From assembly GCF_900115925.1 (NCBI RefSeq), contig NZ_FOYF01000004.1, positions 86,507 to 150,506 on the forward strand: a stretch of DNA of 64,000 bases, written 5' to 3'. Positions within the stretch are counted from its first letter, which is position 1, and each line of letters begins with the position of its first letter. The DNA is from Bacillus sp. cl95 (GTDB lineage: Bacteria; Bacillota; Bacilli; Bacillales; Cytobacillaceae). Positions 42,828 through 52,100 of the stretch are shown here, in pieces. Position numbers and translations under genes: made by a program. A model generated the notes under the pieces. It did not search any database. It saw only the letters and a list, made by a program, of their open reading frames with translations, and had not been told where the DNA came from.

Positions 42828-44495
42828 TTAACCCCTTAATCCAAGCGCTGTGCCTTCCCGGCTTGAATCCGCTGCACCATAGAGCTCTTTTTCCCCGATT
42901 TCAATTGCTTGTACATTCCCGATAACATGGTTGATTTCGGCAAATTGAAACCCCATTGATTCTAGTTTTCCTTTGCTGTGCATATCCATTCCTAATTCCC
43001 ATGAAATTAATGGTCCAGGTGTCGCGAAGATTCGCGGCTCTTCGATTGCCTCTTTAAGATCCATATCAAAATCAATGAGATTTACAAGCGTTTGGAAAAC
43101 CGACGCAATAATCGTTGGCCCTCCAGGAGAACCTAATGTCAAAACTGGCGTGCCATCCTTAAACAAGATCGTCGGTGTCTTACAACTTAACGGTCGCTTA
43201 TCTGGACCTGGTTCATTCACTCCGCCAGGAACGGCATCAAAATCAGTTAACTCATTGTTTAACAAGATTCCATATCCAGGTACCATGATGCCTGAGCCGA
43301 ATGGATGCTCAACAGTTGAAGTACACGCAGCAATATTGCCCCAACGGTCTGTTACGGTAAAGTGAGTCGTTTCACCATGATGCTTCTCAAATGGTTGGCG
43401 CACGACATTAACTTGTTCCTTGCCTTCGTACTTCCACGGATTGCCGAAATCTATTTCATTATTTCGATGCTGAAAATTGATAAACCCTCGTCTTTCATTG
43501 ATATAACTCTCATCCAGCATCCCTTTCAATGGCATTTCCAGAAAATGAGGATCACCAAGGAAGGCAATTTTATCAGAAAAGGCGAGCCTCATGGCTTCTG
43601 TGAACAAGTAATACTTTTGCCAGGACTTAGGGCCGTATTGACGAAGATTATAGCCTTCTAAAATCTTGAGAATATGAAGTAAAATTGGACCCCCAGCACT
43701 TGGTGGTGCTGAAGACGCAATCTGATAACCGCGATATTCTCCCCATACTGGCTCATCCTCGGTGTGTTTGTAATTTTTCAAGTCATCAATCGTCATGAAG
43801 CCACCTTGTTCCTTTAAGGTGCTTACGATTGCTTCGGCAATTTCTCCTTCATAGAACGCTTTGATGCCTTCTTTTTGCAAAACGCGGAAAGCTTTTGCGA
43901 GATGCTCTTTGAATAATTTGTCTCCTTCTTTTAGCCCTTTTCCTTCAGGTGAAAATAATTTTTTCGCCTCATCACCGAGCCTGTAGTGAAATATTTCAAG
44001 CGTATCATTCATGACCCAATTGACTTCAACTCCTGACTCAGCCGCAACTGCTGCTGGTTCAATTAGTTCAGCAAGTGTCTTCGATCCATACTCATTGAGA
44101 GCGGCATCCATCGCTTTTAAAATGCCAGGAATCCCCACGGCTGAACCTTTCGTAGAACGCTCTTTAAACGGGATTACTTCCCCGTCATCATTAAGGAACA
44201 TCTCAGGATAGGCGCCTTTTGGTGCTTGTGTGTGACCATCAAATATTTTCGTTGTTTTAGTGGCTGCATGATGAACCATCAGAAAGCCGCTGCCACCTAT
44301 TCCCGTATTCATTGGTTCTACTACATTTAGTGCGAATTGGATTGCCACGACAGCGTCAATCGCATTTCCGCCATTTTCTAATACCTGTTTACCTATTTCA
44401 GACGCTAACGGATGGGCAGTGACGACCATTCCTGTCGTACCTTTATCCGTTTCGCGTTCAATTGAACATCTTTTTGAACGTGTAATGAAATCCAT
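42828..44495 (-). CDS. Gamma-glutamyltransferase family protein (YwrD-like)
   Basis: 555 residues of the Ntn-hydrolase GGT family. The autoprocessing site lies at GETTHFTVTDRWGNIAACTST, where the Thr of THF becomes the N-terminal nucleophile, and GGxNxIDA at residue ~41 (GGNAIDA) and GIGGSGFLMVH are conserved. No signal peptide is present, unlike extracellular Ggt, so it may be cytosolic. The C-terminus ends in GTALGL, as in YwrD-type proteins. It transfers or hydrolyses gamma-glutamyl groups of glutathione-like compounds. GTGGGG precedes the ATG. Confidence 0.9.
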   Translation of the reverse strand: MDFITRSKRCSIERETDKGTTGMVVTAHPLASEIGKQVLENGGNAIDAVVAIQFALNVVEPMNTGIGGSGFLMVHHAATKTTKIFDGHTQAPKGAYPEMFLNDDGEVIPFKERSTKGSAVGIPGILKAMDAALNEYGSKTLAELIEPAAVAAESGVEVNWVMNDTLEIFHYRLGDEAKKLFSPEGKGLKEGDKLFKEHLAKAFRVLQKEGIKAFYEGEIAEAIVSTLKEQGGFMTIDDLKNYKHTEDEPVWGEYRGYQIASSAPPSAGGPILLHILKILEGYNLRQYGPKSWQKYYLFTEAMRLAFSDKIAFLGDPHFLEMPLKGMLDESYINERRGFINFQHRNNEIDFGNPWKYEGKEQVNVVRQPFEKHHGETTHFTVTDRWGNIAACTSTVEHPFGSGIMVPGYGILLNNELTDFDAVPGGVNEPGPDKRPLSCKTPTILFKDGTPVLTLGSPGGPTIIASVFQTLVNLIDFDMDLKEAIEEPRIFATPGPLISWELGMDMHSKGKLESMGFQFAEINHVIGNVQAIEIGEKELYGAADSSREGTALGLRG

Positions 44496-44597
44496 TCGAA
44501 ATCCCCACTCTCTCTTTTTTTATTGAGTACCCCTTTCGGATTTTTTACAAACTGGGGAAATGTGGGGTTACTCAATTTCGAATCTTTTTCACGCAAA

Positions 44598-44624
44598 AAA
44601 GACCAGCCAAAAGGCCGGTCTTTC
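44598..44624 (-). terminator. YtxH-type gene terminator
   Basis: AAAGACCAGCC pairs with GGCCGGTCTTT with an AAAA loop, one mismatch; minus strand continues with a T run. Confidence 0.75.
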
Positions 44625-44636
44625 CATCATACAAGA

Positions 44637-45476
44637 TTATTTCTTCTTGTTCGACTTGTTATTAGATGAATAGTTTGATGTTAAGTTTTTAGATTTTGAG
44701 CTGTCAGATGAAGTGTATGAACCAGTCACATCATCTGTTGAGTTAGAGTAATCAGACGTTGTTGAACTTGTGCTACCTGCTGCACTATCGCCTGAAGTAG
44801 CGCTAAATCCCGTTGTTGTATCGCTCGTTTTGTCAGTTGACACACCAAAGGCATCATTCATGTCGTCAATGGTTTCGGAACTGTTCGCAAAAGTTGTGTC
44901 CGTTCCAGTTGTGTCAGAAGTACTTCCATATGAACCTGTTACAGTACCATAAGAAGAAGTATTAGTTGTGTCATACGAAGAAGAACTTGTAGCAGAGTTT
45001 GTTGTGTCTAATGTAGATGTCGATGAAGTTGTTGGAGAAGTTACACCCTTCAATTCTGCACCTGCATCAGCAACTTTAGAACCGATTTGAGCGATTTCGC
45101 CTTTTGCATCTCTCACAGTCGTCATCGCAGTGTTTGTTAATTCCTTTACATCGCCAACTTTACTGAATAGATCAGTGTTTACACGCTCGTAAAGAGTTTG
45201 GGCGTCGCCGATTGCATCTTTTAGAATATTAGAAGCTTCGCGGAATTGATTGATCATCTGCTCCTTTAAGTCTTCTGGATTCTCTTTCACTTCCGTTAAC
45301 AAAGTTTGTGAAGATGATTTTAAACCTTTTGCTGCTTCTTTCACTGAATTTCGAGTATTGGAGTCCATAAGAGATACGACACCTCCGATAATGCCTCCAA
45401 GAACAATACCTTTTAGTAGCTTGCTATTCTTTTCGCTTTCTGACATGTAAGTAGCTGTTGTCTTGTACTGATCCAT
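44637..45476 (-). CDS. YtxH domain protein with Ser/Thr-rich tail
   Basis: 279 residues from the ATG at 45476, with GAGGAGG upstream; a frame start at 45518 has no site. Residues ~15-45 hold a Gly-rich membrane segment LLKGIVLGGIIGGVVSLMDS characteristic of YtxH proteins, followed by helical heptads and, beyond ~150, a long repetitive Ser/Thr/Gly/Asp tail with little order. General-stress proteins of B. subtilis include YtxH. The disordered tail is longer than usual for the family. A second YtxH protein is encoded at 55322. Confidence 0.85.
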   Translation of the reverse strand: MDQYKTTATYMSESEKNSKLLKGIVLGGIIGGVVSLMDSNTRNSVKEAAKGLKSSSQTLLTEVKENPEDLKEQMINQFREASNILKDAIGDAQTLYERVNTDLFSKVGDVKELTNTAMTTVRDAKGEIAQIGSKVADAGAELKGVTSPTTSSTSTLDTTNSATSSSSYDTTNTSSYGTVTGSYGSTSDTTGTDTTFANSSETIDDMNDAFGVSTDKTSDTTTGFSATSGDSAAGSTSSTTSDYSNSTDDVTGSYTSSDSSKSKNLTSNYSSNNKSNKKK

Positions 45477-45613
45477 AGTTATTTCCTCCTCTAAATTGTT
45501 AAATATTTTGTTGAGCATGTCCTTCTATTTCCCGCTTACCGTTAGATGTAAACTATGCAAAAGCAAAACAACACCTAATTCACACGTGGAATTTAATTCC
45601 AAACAAAAAAAAT

Positions 45614-45631
45614 ACTCGTCAATCGACGAGT
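45614..45631 (-). terminator. Sensor kinase gene terminator
   Basis: ACTCGTC / GACGAGT stem, AATC loop; minus strand then reads ATTTTTTTTG. Confidence 0.8.
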
Positions 45632-45645
45632 TTGAAAGGGCAATA

Positions 45646-46926
45646 TTATTGTTTTTCTTCTTCTAATTCATTTTGATCGTGGCGATATGTAGGGAATTTG
45701 AAGTGAAAAGTGGTGCCCACTCCTAATTCACTTTCGACATTTATCGTCCCGTTCATGGCCCTAACAATGCTATATACAACCATCATACCAAGTCCGGTTC
45801 CCTTAGATCCTTTTGTTGAATAGTATGGTTCCCCTAATCTCTCGAGCTGATCTTTTGACATCCCTACACCCGTATCGCGGACCTCAACGGATACATATGA
45901 TCGGTTATAATCCATCTTTATCATTAAATAACCGCCTGTAGGCATGGATTCAATTGCATTTTTTATCACATTGATAAAAATCTGCCTGAACTTTTGCTGA
46001 TCACCATGTGTGACTCCCATTAAGGCAAACTCGGTGGTGATATGAACAGAATTTTGGTTTGCCAGAGGTTGTAAAATATTAATAACCTGTTTCAATTCTT
46101 TTTTAACATTCAATTCTTCAACCTTAATCAAAGAAGGTTTCGCAAAAGTGAGGTAATCTTGTATGACCCTTTCAGCAGCTCTTAGCTCTTCTTTAATAAT
46201 CGTCAGATACTCGTTCACTTTGTTTTTTGGAAGATATCCATCCTGAAGTAATTGAACAAAACCGATTGCGGCCGTCAATGGATTTCGAATTTCATGAGAA
46301 ATCGCAGCACCCATTTGCTCCACAGCCTGTAGTTTTTCAGCTTTAATTAGTTCTAGTTTCATTTCAATATTACTTTTTAGAAATTCAATACAAAATGCGA
46401 GAATACCAATACCAAGTGGTGGGACTATTAGGTATGCAAACCACGAATCGTACCAAACGTGCGGAACATCATTCATTTCCATACCCGTTGCGGTGGCCAC
46501 ACCTAATCCCATCCCCATAAAAACAGAAAAAGATATCCTGCGTTTCGGATATTGCTTCCAAAACCAAGGGTACATTCCCCAGAGAATAAAAGTTAATGGA
46601 ACACATAAAACAAGGGTCTCGTAAAAACCGATATCAATTCCATAAAAGGACCTAATGATTATTGTGGAGATTGTTAAGATCGGACCAATCCCTAAATATA
46701 AACCACCAATAACGAGTGGAATGATCCTCAAATCGTATCGTGCCTCTGGAGTCCCAAGAGGGTGATAAGAGAACTGAATACAAGTCCAAAGCAACAAGAT
46801 AAAAAAGAGTATGTATGATAGCTTCGATATCTTAACATTTTTACTTTTTTCAAACCAAAGCAGCCCGAAAAAAAGCAAAATGATAAGCAGTGATAGATTA
46901 AAGAAGAAATGCTTCGTAATTTCCAA
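45646..46926 (-). CDS. KinB-like membrane sensor histidine kinase
   Basis: 426 residues if started at the TTG at 46926, with AGGTGA upstream; a GTG three codons earlier also fits the frame. Six hydrophobic segments form a 5TM-5TMR_LYT-type sensor (ending ~195), followed by the H-box AISHEIRNPLTAAIGF and an HATPase with the DTGVGM, GLGMMVV and GVGTTFHF motifs. This architecture matches sporulation kinase KinB of B. subtilis, which feeds the Spo0 phosphorelay. No response regulator gene is adjacent, in line with a phosphorelay input. The sensed signal is unknown. Confidence 0.85.
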   Translation of the reverse strand: MEITKHFFFNLSLLIILLFFGLLWFEKSKNVKISKLSYILFFILLLWTCIQFSYHPLGTPEARYDLRIIPLVIGGLYLGIGPILTISTIIIRSFYGIDIGFYETLVLCVPLTFILWGMYPWFWKQYPKRRISFSVFMGMGLGVATATGMEMNDVPHVWYDSWFAYLIVPPLGIGILAFCIEFLKSNIEMKLELIKAEKLQAVEQMGAAISHEIRNPLTAAIGFVQLLQDGYLPKNKVNEYLTIIKEELRAAERVIQDYLTFAKPSLIKVEELNVKKELKQVINILQPLANQNSVHITTEFALMGVTHGDQQKFRQIFINVIKNAIESMPTGGYLMIKMDYNRSYVSVEVRDTGVGMSKDQLERLGEPYYSTKGSKGTGLGMMVVYSIVRAMNGTINVESELGVGTTFHFKFPTYRHDQNELEEEKQ

Positions 46927-47067
46927 ACTTCTCACCTACTAAAATGGGCTATAGGAATAATTTTACAAGTATATTCGACTATCTACAACATAAATTTTAG
47001 AATTTTCTATAAAATTAATCGTAAATTAACAAATTTACACCAAATTCACAATTTCCACATCAAAAAA

Positions 47068-47087
47068 CGCCAGGAATCGTCCTGGCG
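47068..47087 (-). terminator. yfkD terminator
   Basis: CGCCAGGA / TCCTGGCG with an ATCG loop; minus strand then has TTTTTTG. Confidence 0.8.
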
Positions 47088-47094
47088 CTTTCGC

Positions 47095-47919
47095 TCAACG
47101 CGGTTTTTCAGAAGCAGCAAATCCGAATGACACATGGTCTTGAACCGGAATCCATGCTCCAATCCCTTGAGAAGTGACATTCTTGACGAGAATCATTTTC
47201 TTATTGCCTTTGAGCATCAAATATACTTCACCATAGGTGACTGTTCCTTTTTCGTTCACTGCCGGCGCGAATGCATACAAATAACCTAAGCGTTTGGGTG
47301 GAATATTATAGACTTGATTGTTTTTCGTTCCTGCACCGACTACCGTTTCAAAAGAAAGCGGCAAATTCGTTTTCTTCATTGCTTTTAGCAACATCATTTT
47401 CTTTACGTCTTCAGCATGAGGTACTTTGGCCGTCAAACCGCCTTTTACTAACTTTTGTGCTTCTTGAACGTAGTGGAATTGATATGGTTTTTGCCCACCA
47501 CGATTGTCATAATAATTTGTATTGATTTTTTGATATTCCCAATTTGAAGCCGTTTCAGAAGAAACATAATTCAAAGGCCATTTCCCCAGATATACAATAG
47601 CTCGGTAACCTATCGCAAATGGAGTACTGTTTACAGAGCTTTCATTCAGCATACGAATGAGATCGGGATTTTCAATTTTCTCCTTCGAGGAATCGATCAG
47701 TTCTTGTGACAATTCACTCGGCTGAAGCTTAGGCAAATCCTGTGTTGGATTTGGGTAGGTGTTTTCCTTCGTAATGTTTTTCACAGAAGAAGGAATCTGA
47801 TATTTTGTTGCCTCAACTTTTGGAGCCGGCTTATTTGTCGGTTTTTCAGCTAGAGCCGAAGGCAGCATGAACTGCAAAACAAATAAAGAAGTAACAATGG
47901 AATATGTCAGCTTTTTCAA
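47095..47919 (-). CDS. yfkD: YfkD family secreted protein
   Basis: 274 residues from the TTG at 47919, nine bases after AAAGGAG; a frame ATG at 47943 overlaps that site. A signal peptide with AxA site (SALA) precedes a mature domain with SSVKNITKENTYPNPTQDLPKLQPSEL, which I recall from B. subtilis YfkD (264 aa). Function unknown. Synteny (next to chaA) matches the yfkD-yfkE order. Confidence 0.88.
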   Translation of the reverse strand: MKKLTYSIVTSLFVLQFMLPSALAEKPTNKPAPKVEATKYQIPSSVKNITKENTYPNPTQDLPKLQPSELSQELIDSSKEKIENPDLIRMLNESSVNSTPFAIGYRAIVYLGKWPLNYVSSETASNWEYQKINTNYYDNRGGQKPYQFHYVQEAQKLVKGGLTAKVPHAEDVKKMMLLKAMKKTNLPLSFETVVGAGTKNNQVYNIPPKRLGYLYAFAPAVNEKGTVTYGEVYLMLKGNKKMILVKNVTSQGIGAWIPVQDHVSFGFAASEKPR

Positions 47920-48005
47920 AAGGTATAACTCCTTTCCTATCATGCAAACTTTTTATGTCTGCTCATAGTTTTTTCGGAGTTCGCTGATATTATCCATTAC
48001 GAACA

Positions 48006-48626
48006 TTATTTTGTGTAAGAACCTGTCCATTTTACGTAAAGCTTTTCAAAAATCGGAAAGAAAACTTGGATGAATGGTCCGATGGCAAAGGTAATCACGA
48101 GAGTTCCTAAACCGACCGGTCCCTTAACCATTAGCGCAAACACCAAGGCAATTAATTCTCCGATTGTTTTAGCTACCATAAGGTTCACACCCAGGCGAAG
48201 CTTGATTCCCATCATAAAGTTATCAATCGGAATGAGTGGAAATTTAGCTTGTAGATAAATTGCAGCACCAATCCCTATGATAGCTACACCTATTATAAAA
48301 ACAATAGACCTTAAAGCAAGCGTTTCAAGTTCCCAAGCCTCCAGGACGACAAGCATCCAAAAGTCGACCATAAAACCGGTTAAGAAAACCGTGAAGATTG
48401 CCAAGATTTCAGGTCTTTTCTTATGCAGGAGAGCGTTAATGAGCATTAAGATGATCCCGACAATAATCACCCAGCTCCCGATCGTTAAACCAATTGTTTG
48501 TGATAATCCCACGTTCAAAGCATCCCATGCACCTGCACCTAAATCCGCTTTGATACTTAAGGAAACGCCAAAAGTAAGTATAATGAGACCGATTAGGAAA
48601 AATAAAAAGCGATAAAATAAAGCCAC
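48006..48626 (-). CDS. YczE/YyaS-type membrane protein
   Basis: 206 residues from a GTG with AAGGAG six bases upstream. Five or six membrane helices; FGVSLSIKADLGAGAWDALNVGLS near the N-terminus and the mid-helix PLIPIDNFMMG are typical of the YczE/YitT-like integral membrane family. B. subtilis YczE affects antibiotic production, but function of this member is not known. It stands alone between yfkD and the calcium antiporter gene. Confidence 0.85.
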   Translation of the reverse strand: MALFYRFLFFLIGLIILTFGVSLSIKADLGAGAWDALNVGLSQTIGLTIGSWVIIVGIILMLINALLHKKRPEILAIFTVFLTGFMVDFWMLVVLEAWELETLALRSIVFIIGVAIIGIGAAIYLQAKFPLIPIDNFMMGIKLRLGVNLMVAKTIGELIALVFALMVKGPVGLGTLVITFAIGPFIQVFFPIFEKLYVKWTGSYTK

Positions 48627-48945
48627 GTTTGTCTCCTTCTCCCTTAAAGCATTGTGCTCACGTCATGCAATAAGATTGTAATAAAATTGTAAATTTCTGA
48701 ACATTTACAAAAATCAAATAATACTTTATGATGTTAATAACCTAATCAAAAGGAGGGCCGCAATCAATCCGCAACCACTATAACGTAAGGAGGCTGGGAC
48801 TTCACGATTTTATCTATTCAACACTCGTGTTTTTTGTATAAAAAATAACATGAAGGTTGGTGATCGTTCTCCCAAATATTAGCGATTGATTTTAGTACCC
48901 TCAACACATATTTACCATTAATCAAAAGAAATACTTAATAGCAGC
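48627..48945. other. Non-coding region with purine-rich sites and no supported gene
   Basis: Two ribosome-site-like GGAGG stretches (48752-48758 and 48787-48793) are not followed by an open frame of useful length. No known riboswitch was recognised. A small RNA cannot be ruled out. Confidence 0.35.
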
Positions 48946-48985
48946 AAATAAAGACTCTGTGCGATTTTGCACAGAGTCTTTATTT
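48946..48985. terminator. Strong bidirectional terminator upstream of chaA stop
   Basis: Perfect 17-bp stem AAATAAAGACTCTGTGC / GCACAGAGTCTTTATTT with a 6-nt loop. It ends the calcium/proton antiporter gene on the minus strand. Confidence 0.88.
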
Positions 48986-49003
48986 TAGCATATATTTCTT
49001 TCA

Positions 49004-50065
49004 TTATAACAAGAAAAACCCAATTCCAATGATAATGTAAGCGGCTAGCATCGTTAAACCTTCGAACCAGTTCGATTCACCATCATTAGAGATCACTATG
49101 GTCAGAAGGACGGCGGAAACCATCGCAACGAGTTCAGGCATACTGAATACAAGTGGCATTGATTTCTCAAAAAACAATGAAATGAGCACCAATAACGGAG
49201 CAACAAACATGGCGATTTGCAATGTTGAACCGACAGCAATCTCAACAGCAATATCCATTTTATTCTTGTATGCCATAATAATTGCTGATGCATGCTCTGC
49301 AGCATTACCAACAATCGCTACGATAATGACCCCGATGAACAACTCTGTCCAGCCGAAAGATTCTGCTACGACAGAAAGCGTATGAACAAGCTTTTCAGAG
49401 ACATAAGCAACAGCAAGTGTTGCTACTAAAAGGATAGTTAGTGCTTTGCCCTTTCCCCATTCAGGCTCTTCTTCATGGTGCGCTTCTCCACCTTCTGTTT
49501 CATGCTGGTATACACCTCGGTGTGTGACAAGCTTGAAGAACAAAGCAGCTAAATAAAGTGCAATTAAAATAATGGAAATACCAACACTAAGGGACAGCGT
49601 CTTAGGTGCTTCCATCTTCATGGAAAAAACTTCTGGAATGACGAAAGCAACGACAACTGCAAACATGAGCAATCCAGAATTATGTCTTGCATCGTAAACA
49701 TTGTAAAGTTGGCGCTTAAACTTTAGACCGCCTACAAAGAAGGAAAGTCCCGCTACAAGCAAGAGATTACCAAGCACCGAACCAGTTAGTGATGCTAATA
49801 CTACCCCAACCAGACCTGCCTTTAAAGCAAAAATAGAAATGATTAGTTCAACTGCATTTCCAAATGTAGCGTTTAAGAGACCCCCAATTCTTGGTCCCGT
49901 CACAATTGCTAAACTCTCTGTGGCTCTGCCCATAAAACTTGCTAACGCAATAATTGTTAAACAGTAAATAATAAACAATACCGTACTTGGCCAGTGCATC
50001 AGTGAACCAATTACGGAAACCGGCACACCGATAAATGCCAATGCCATGAAAATCTTATTCGTCAC
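49004..50065 (-). CDS. chaA: Calcium/proton antiporter (CAX, ChaA/YfkE type)
   Basis: 353 residues from the GTG at 50065, eight bases after GAGGG; earlier codons in the frame (to 50110) lack a ribosome site. About eleven helices; the two alpha repeats carry GNAVELIIS and GNAAEHASAI, the cation-site signatures, and an acidic/His-rich loop follows helix 6 (ETEGGEAHHEEEPEW). The B. subtilis homologue YfkE exchanges Ca2+ for protons. It fits the yfkD-yfkE-yfkF order. Confidence 0.92.
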   Translation of the reverse strand: MTNKIFMALAFIGVPVSVIGSLMHWPSTVLFIIYCLTIIALASFMGRATESLAIVTGPRIGGLLNATFGNAVELIISIFALKAGLVGVVLASLTGSVLGNLLLVAGLSFFVGGLKFKRQLYNVYDARHNSGLLMFAVVVAFVIPEVFSMKMEAPKTLSLSVGISIILIALYLAALFFKLVTHRGVYQHETEGGEAHHEEEPEWGKGKALTILLVATLAVAYVSEKLVHTLSVVAESFGWTELFIGVIIVAIVGNAAEHASAIIMAYKNKMDIAVEIAVGSTLQIAMFVAPLLVLISLFFEKSMPLVFSMPELVAMVSAVLLTIVISNDGESNWFEGLTMLAAYIIIGIGFFLL

Positions 50066-50201
50066 AGACATTCCCTCTCTATCTTTAATATTTCTAACAC
50101 TTATACCCATTTACAAATGCGCTAAGCAGTATTTACCAAAATTCAAATAATTCATTCCTCTGAAAGAATATGAACCTTCTTCTTATTCTTTCCCATTCTT
50201 G

Positions 50202-50570
50202 CTAAATAATTTCGAAAGTCTCTTCAATATGTATACTTCCAATCACAGACTGTACCATTGAACAGTTTTTCTTTGTCAGATCCATTGCTTTATGTACTTT
50301 TTCTTCACTTAAACCTTTTCCGGTTATGCGGAAGTGCAAGTGAATCTTTTCAATACGGTTAGCCTCTTTTTCATTTCGCTCATAATCTGCCGTGATATGG
50401 ATATCCTCAAAAGATAATCTCATTTTTTGTAAAATGGTTCTAAGAACTCCCCCGCTACAAACAGCAATTGAAGAAATCATCAGTTGATAAGGTCTGAACC
50501 CGTACTCATCATTTCCTGAAACCTCTAACTTTCCATATGGTAATTCACTGTAAAAACCGCCGTCTTTCAT
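50202..50570 (-). CDS. OsmC/Ohr-like family protein
   Basis: 122 residues from the ATG at 50570 with GGAG six bases upstream. The OsmC fold is indicated by MISSIAVCSGGVL and KKNCSMVQSVI, where the two Cys can form the peroxidatic site; some homologues of this YhfA-type group lack catalysis. The protein may remove organic hydroperoxides. Alone on its strand, between the antiporter and the divergent MFS gene. Confidence 0.85.
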   Translation of the reverse strand: MKDGGFYSELPYGKLEVSGNDEYGFRPYQLMISSIAVCSGGVLRTILQKMRLSFEDIHITADYERNEKEANRIEKIHLHFRITGKGLSEEKVHKAMDLTKKNCSMVQSVIGSIHIEETFEII

Positions 50571-50740
50571 CTTAAACTCCATCTATTTTCACACCTTTCT
50601 TCATAACTTACTCTTCCCTGTTTATGAGGTTACACTATTTTTTTCGTAGTTAAAAGCATTTGGATATTTTATTCCTTGCAAAAGCTTTATTTAGCCTATA
50701 ACATCATGAGAGTATATTATTTCACTCGGAGATTGATGCC

Positions 50741-51922
50741 ATGAATAAACAGTCATCTTTAAGGTTTTGGATACTAGTAGGGATTGTCGCCATTTCTGGA
50801 TTTTCGCAAGGAATGCTTCTCCCGCTCATTGCTATAATTTTTGAACAAGACGGTCTTTCCTCTTCTATGAACGGATTTCATGCCACAGGCCTTTACTTAG
50901 GAATTCTTCTTGTATCACCTCTTATGGAAGCGCCATTGCGCCGCTTTGGCTATAAGCCTATCATTCTTTGGGGTGGACTTGCCGTTGCCTTATCACTCGC
51001 CCTCTTTCCACTTTGGAAATCATTTTGGTTTTGGTTTCTACTGCGTTTAATCATTGGAATTGGCGATCATATGCTGCACTTCGGTACGCAAACCTGGATT
51101 ACGTCCTTTTCACCCGGAGACAAAAGAGGTCGCAATATTTCTTTATATGGACTATTTTTTGGTATCGGTTTTGCAGCCGGACCAATCTTAACGAGTCTTG
51201 TCTCTGTAAGCGAATCTCTCCCCTTCATGATTTCTGCTGCTATCAGCCTTGTAGCTTGGGGAGCTATCTGGTTCTTGCAAAACGAAAAGCCAGAACAATT
51301 CATCCAGACAAGTTCCTTCCTTGGCACATTCCAGCGCTTTGGACAAGTTTGGAAATACGCATGGGTTTCATTACTACCTCCTTTTGGGTATGGATTCTTA
51401 GAAACAAGCTTAAATGGAAACTTCCCAGTATACGCTTTACGTTCAGGCATTGATATTAGCGCGGTTTCTATTCTATTGCCCGCTTTTGCTGGAGGAGCGA
51501 TCATTTTCCAGCTCCCACTCGGGATCATGAGTGATCGCTTCGGAAGGAAACCTGTTTTAATGGCAGTCATGTTATCAGGTTTTATTGCCTTTACTGCTGC
51601 CGGGATGCTGGAGCAATCAGTTCTCGGGTTGTTCATTTGCTTCTTTATTGCTGGCATGCTTGTGGGGTCCACTTTTTCATTAGGTATCAGTTATATGGCA
51701 GACTTACTGCCAAAACAACTTTTGCCAGCAGGTAATTTGATGTGCGGTATTTTCTTTAGCTTTGGAAGTATTACCGGTCCCTTTATTGGCGGATTGGTCA
51801 TACAATATTTTCAAGGCGGCAGCTTTTTCTATGTAATTAGCATGATCATGTTTGCGATTTTTATCGCGCTCGTCACATTTAAGCCAGTGCATTCCACATC
51901 GGGGAAGAAAGAAGCTTTTTAA
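50741..51922 (+). CDS. MFS transporter (YfkF type)
   Basis: 393 residues with twelve predicted helices and the loop motif DRFGRKPVLM between TM8 and TM9. The N-terminal loop LRRFGYKP stands in for the TM2-3 motif. The neighbourhood (chaA side) and length agree with B. subtilis YfkF. GGAG lies ahead of the ATG. Substrate unknown; likely an exporter. Confidence 0.88.
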   Translation: MNKQSSLRFWILVGIVAISGFSQGMLLPLIAIIFEQDGLSSSMNGFHATGLYLGILLVSPLMEAPLRRFGYKPIILWGGLAVALSLALFPLWKSFWFWFLLRLIIGIGDHMLHFGTQTWITSFSPGDKRGRNISLYGLFFGIGFAAGPILTSLVSVSESLPFMISAAISLVAWGAIWFLQNEKPEQFIQTSSFLGTFQRFGQVWKYAWVSLLPPFGYGFLETSLNGNFPVYALRSGIDISAVSILLPAFAGGAIIFQLPLGIMSDRFGRKPVLMAVMLSGFIAFTAAGMLEQSVLGLFICFFIAGMLVGSTFSLGISYMADLLPKQLLPAGNLMCGIFFSFGSITGPFIGGLVIQYFQGGSFFYVISMIMFAIFIALVTFKPVHSTSGKKEAF

Positions 51923-52002
51923 GTGAATTCCTAGTTTCTAAAAAAAGGTAACCGTGGTATGATGAACTTAACTAAAGTCACACTTTATCAATGAATGTTT
52001 TT

Positions 52003-52037
52003 GCTGTCACCATAGGTGGCAGCTTTCGTCATTTTTT
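52003..52037 (+). terminator. MFS gene terminator
   Basis: GCTGTCACC / GGTGGCAGC stem (one G-T pair), then a T6 run at 52032-52037, located 80 bp past the stop. Confidence 0.7.
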
Positions 52038-52046
52038 AGGGGTATT

Positions 52047-52065
52047 GATTCTGATTCTTTTTCTC
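52047..52065. promoter_or_regulatory. Weak Fur/PerR-like box upstream of the P-type ATPase gene
   Basis: GATTCTGATTCTTTTTCTC matches 13 of 19 positions of the GATAATGATAATCATTATC Fur consensus by eye. PfeT-type ATPases of Bacillus are under PerR/Fur control, which makes the site worth testing. Confidence 0.3.
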
Positions 52066-52100
52066 ATTTAGGGAAAACTTTAAGTAATGGAGGGAGAAAT

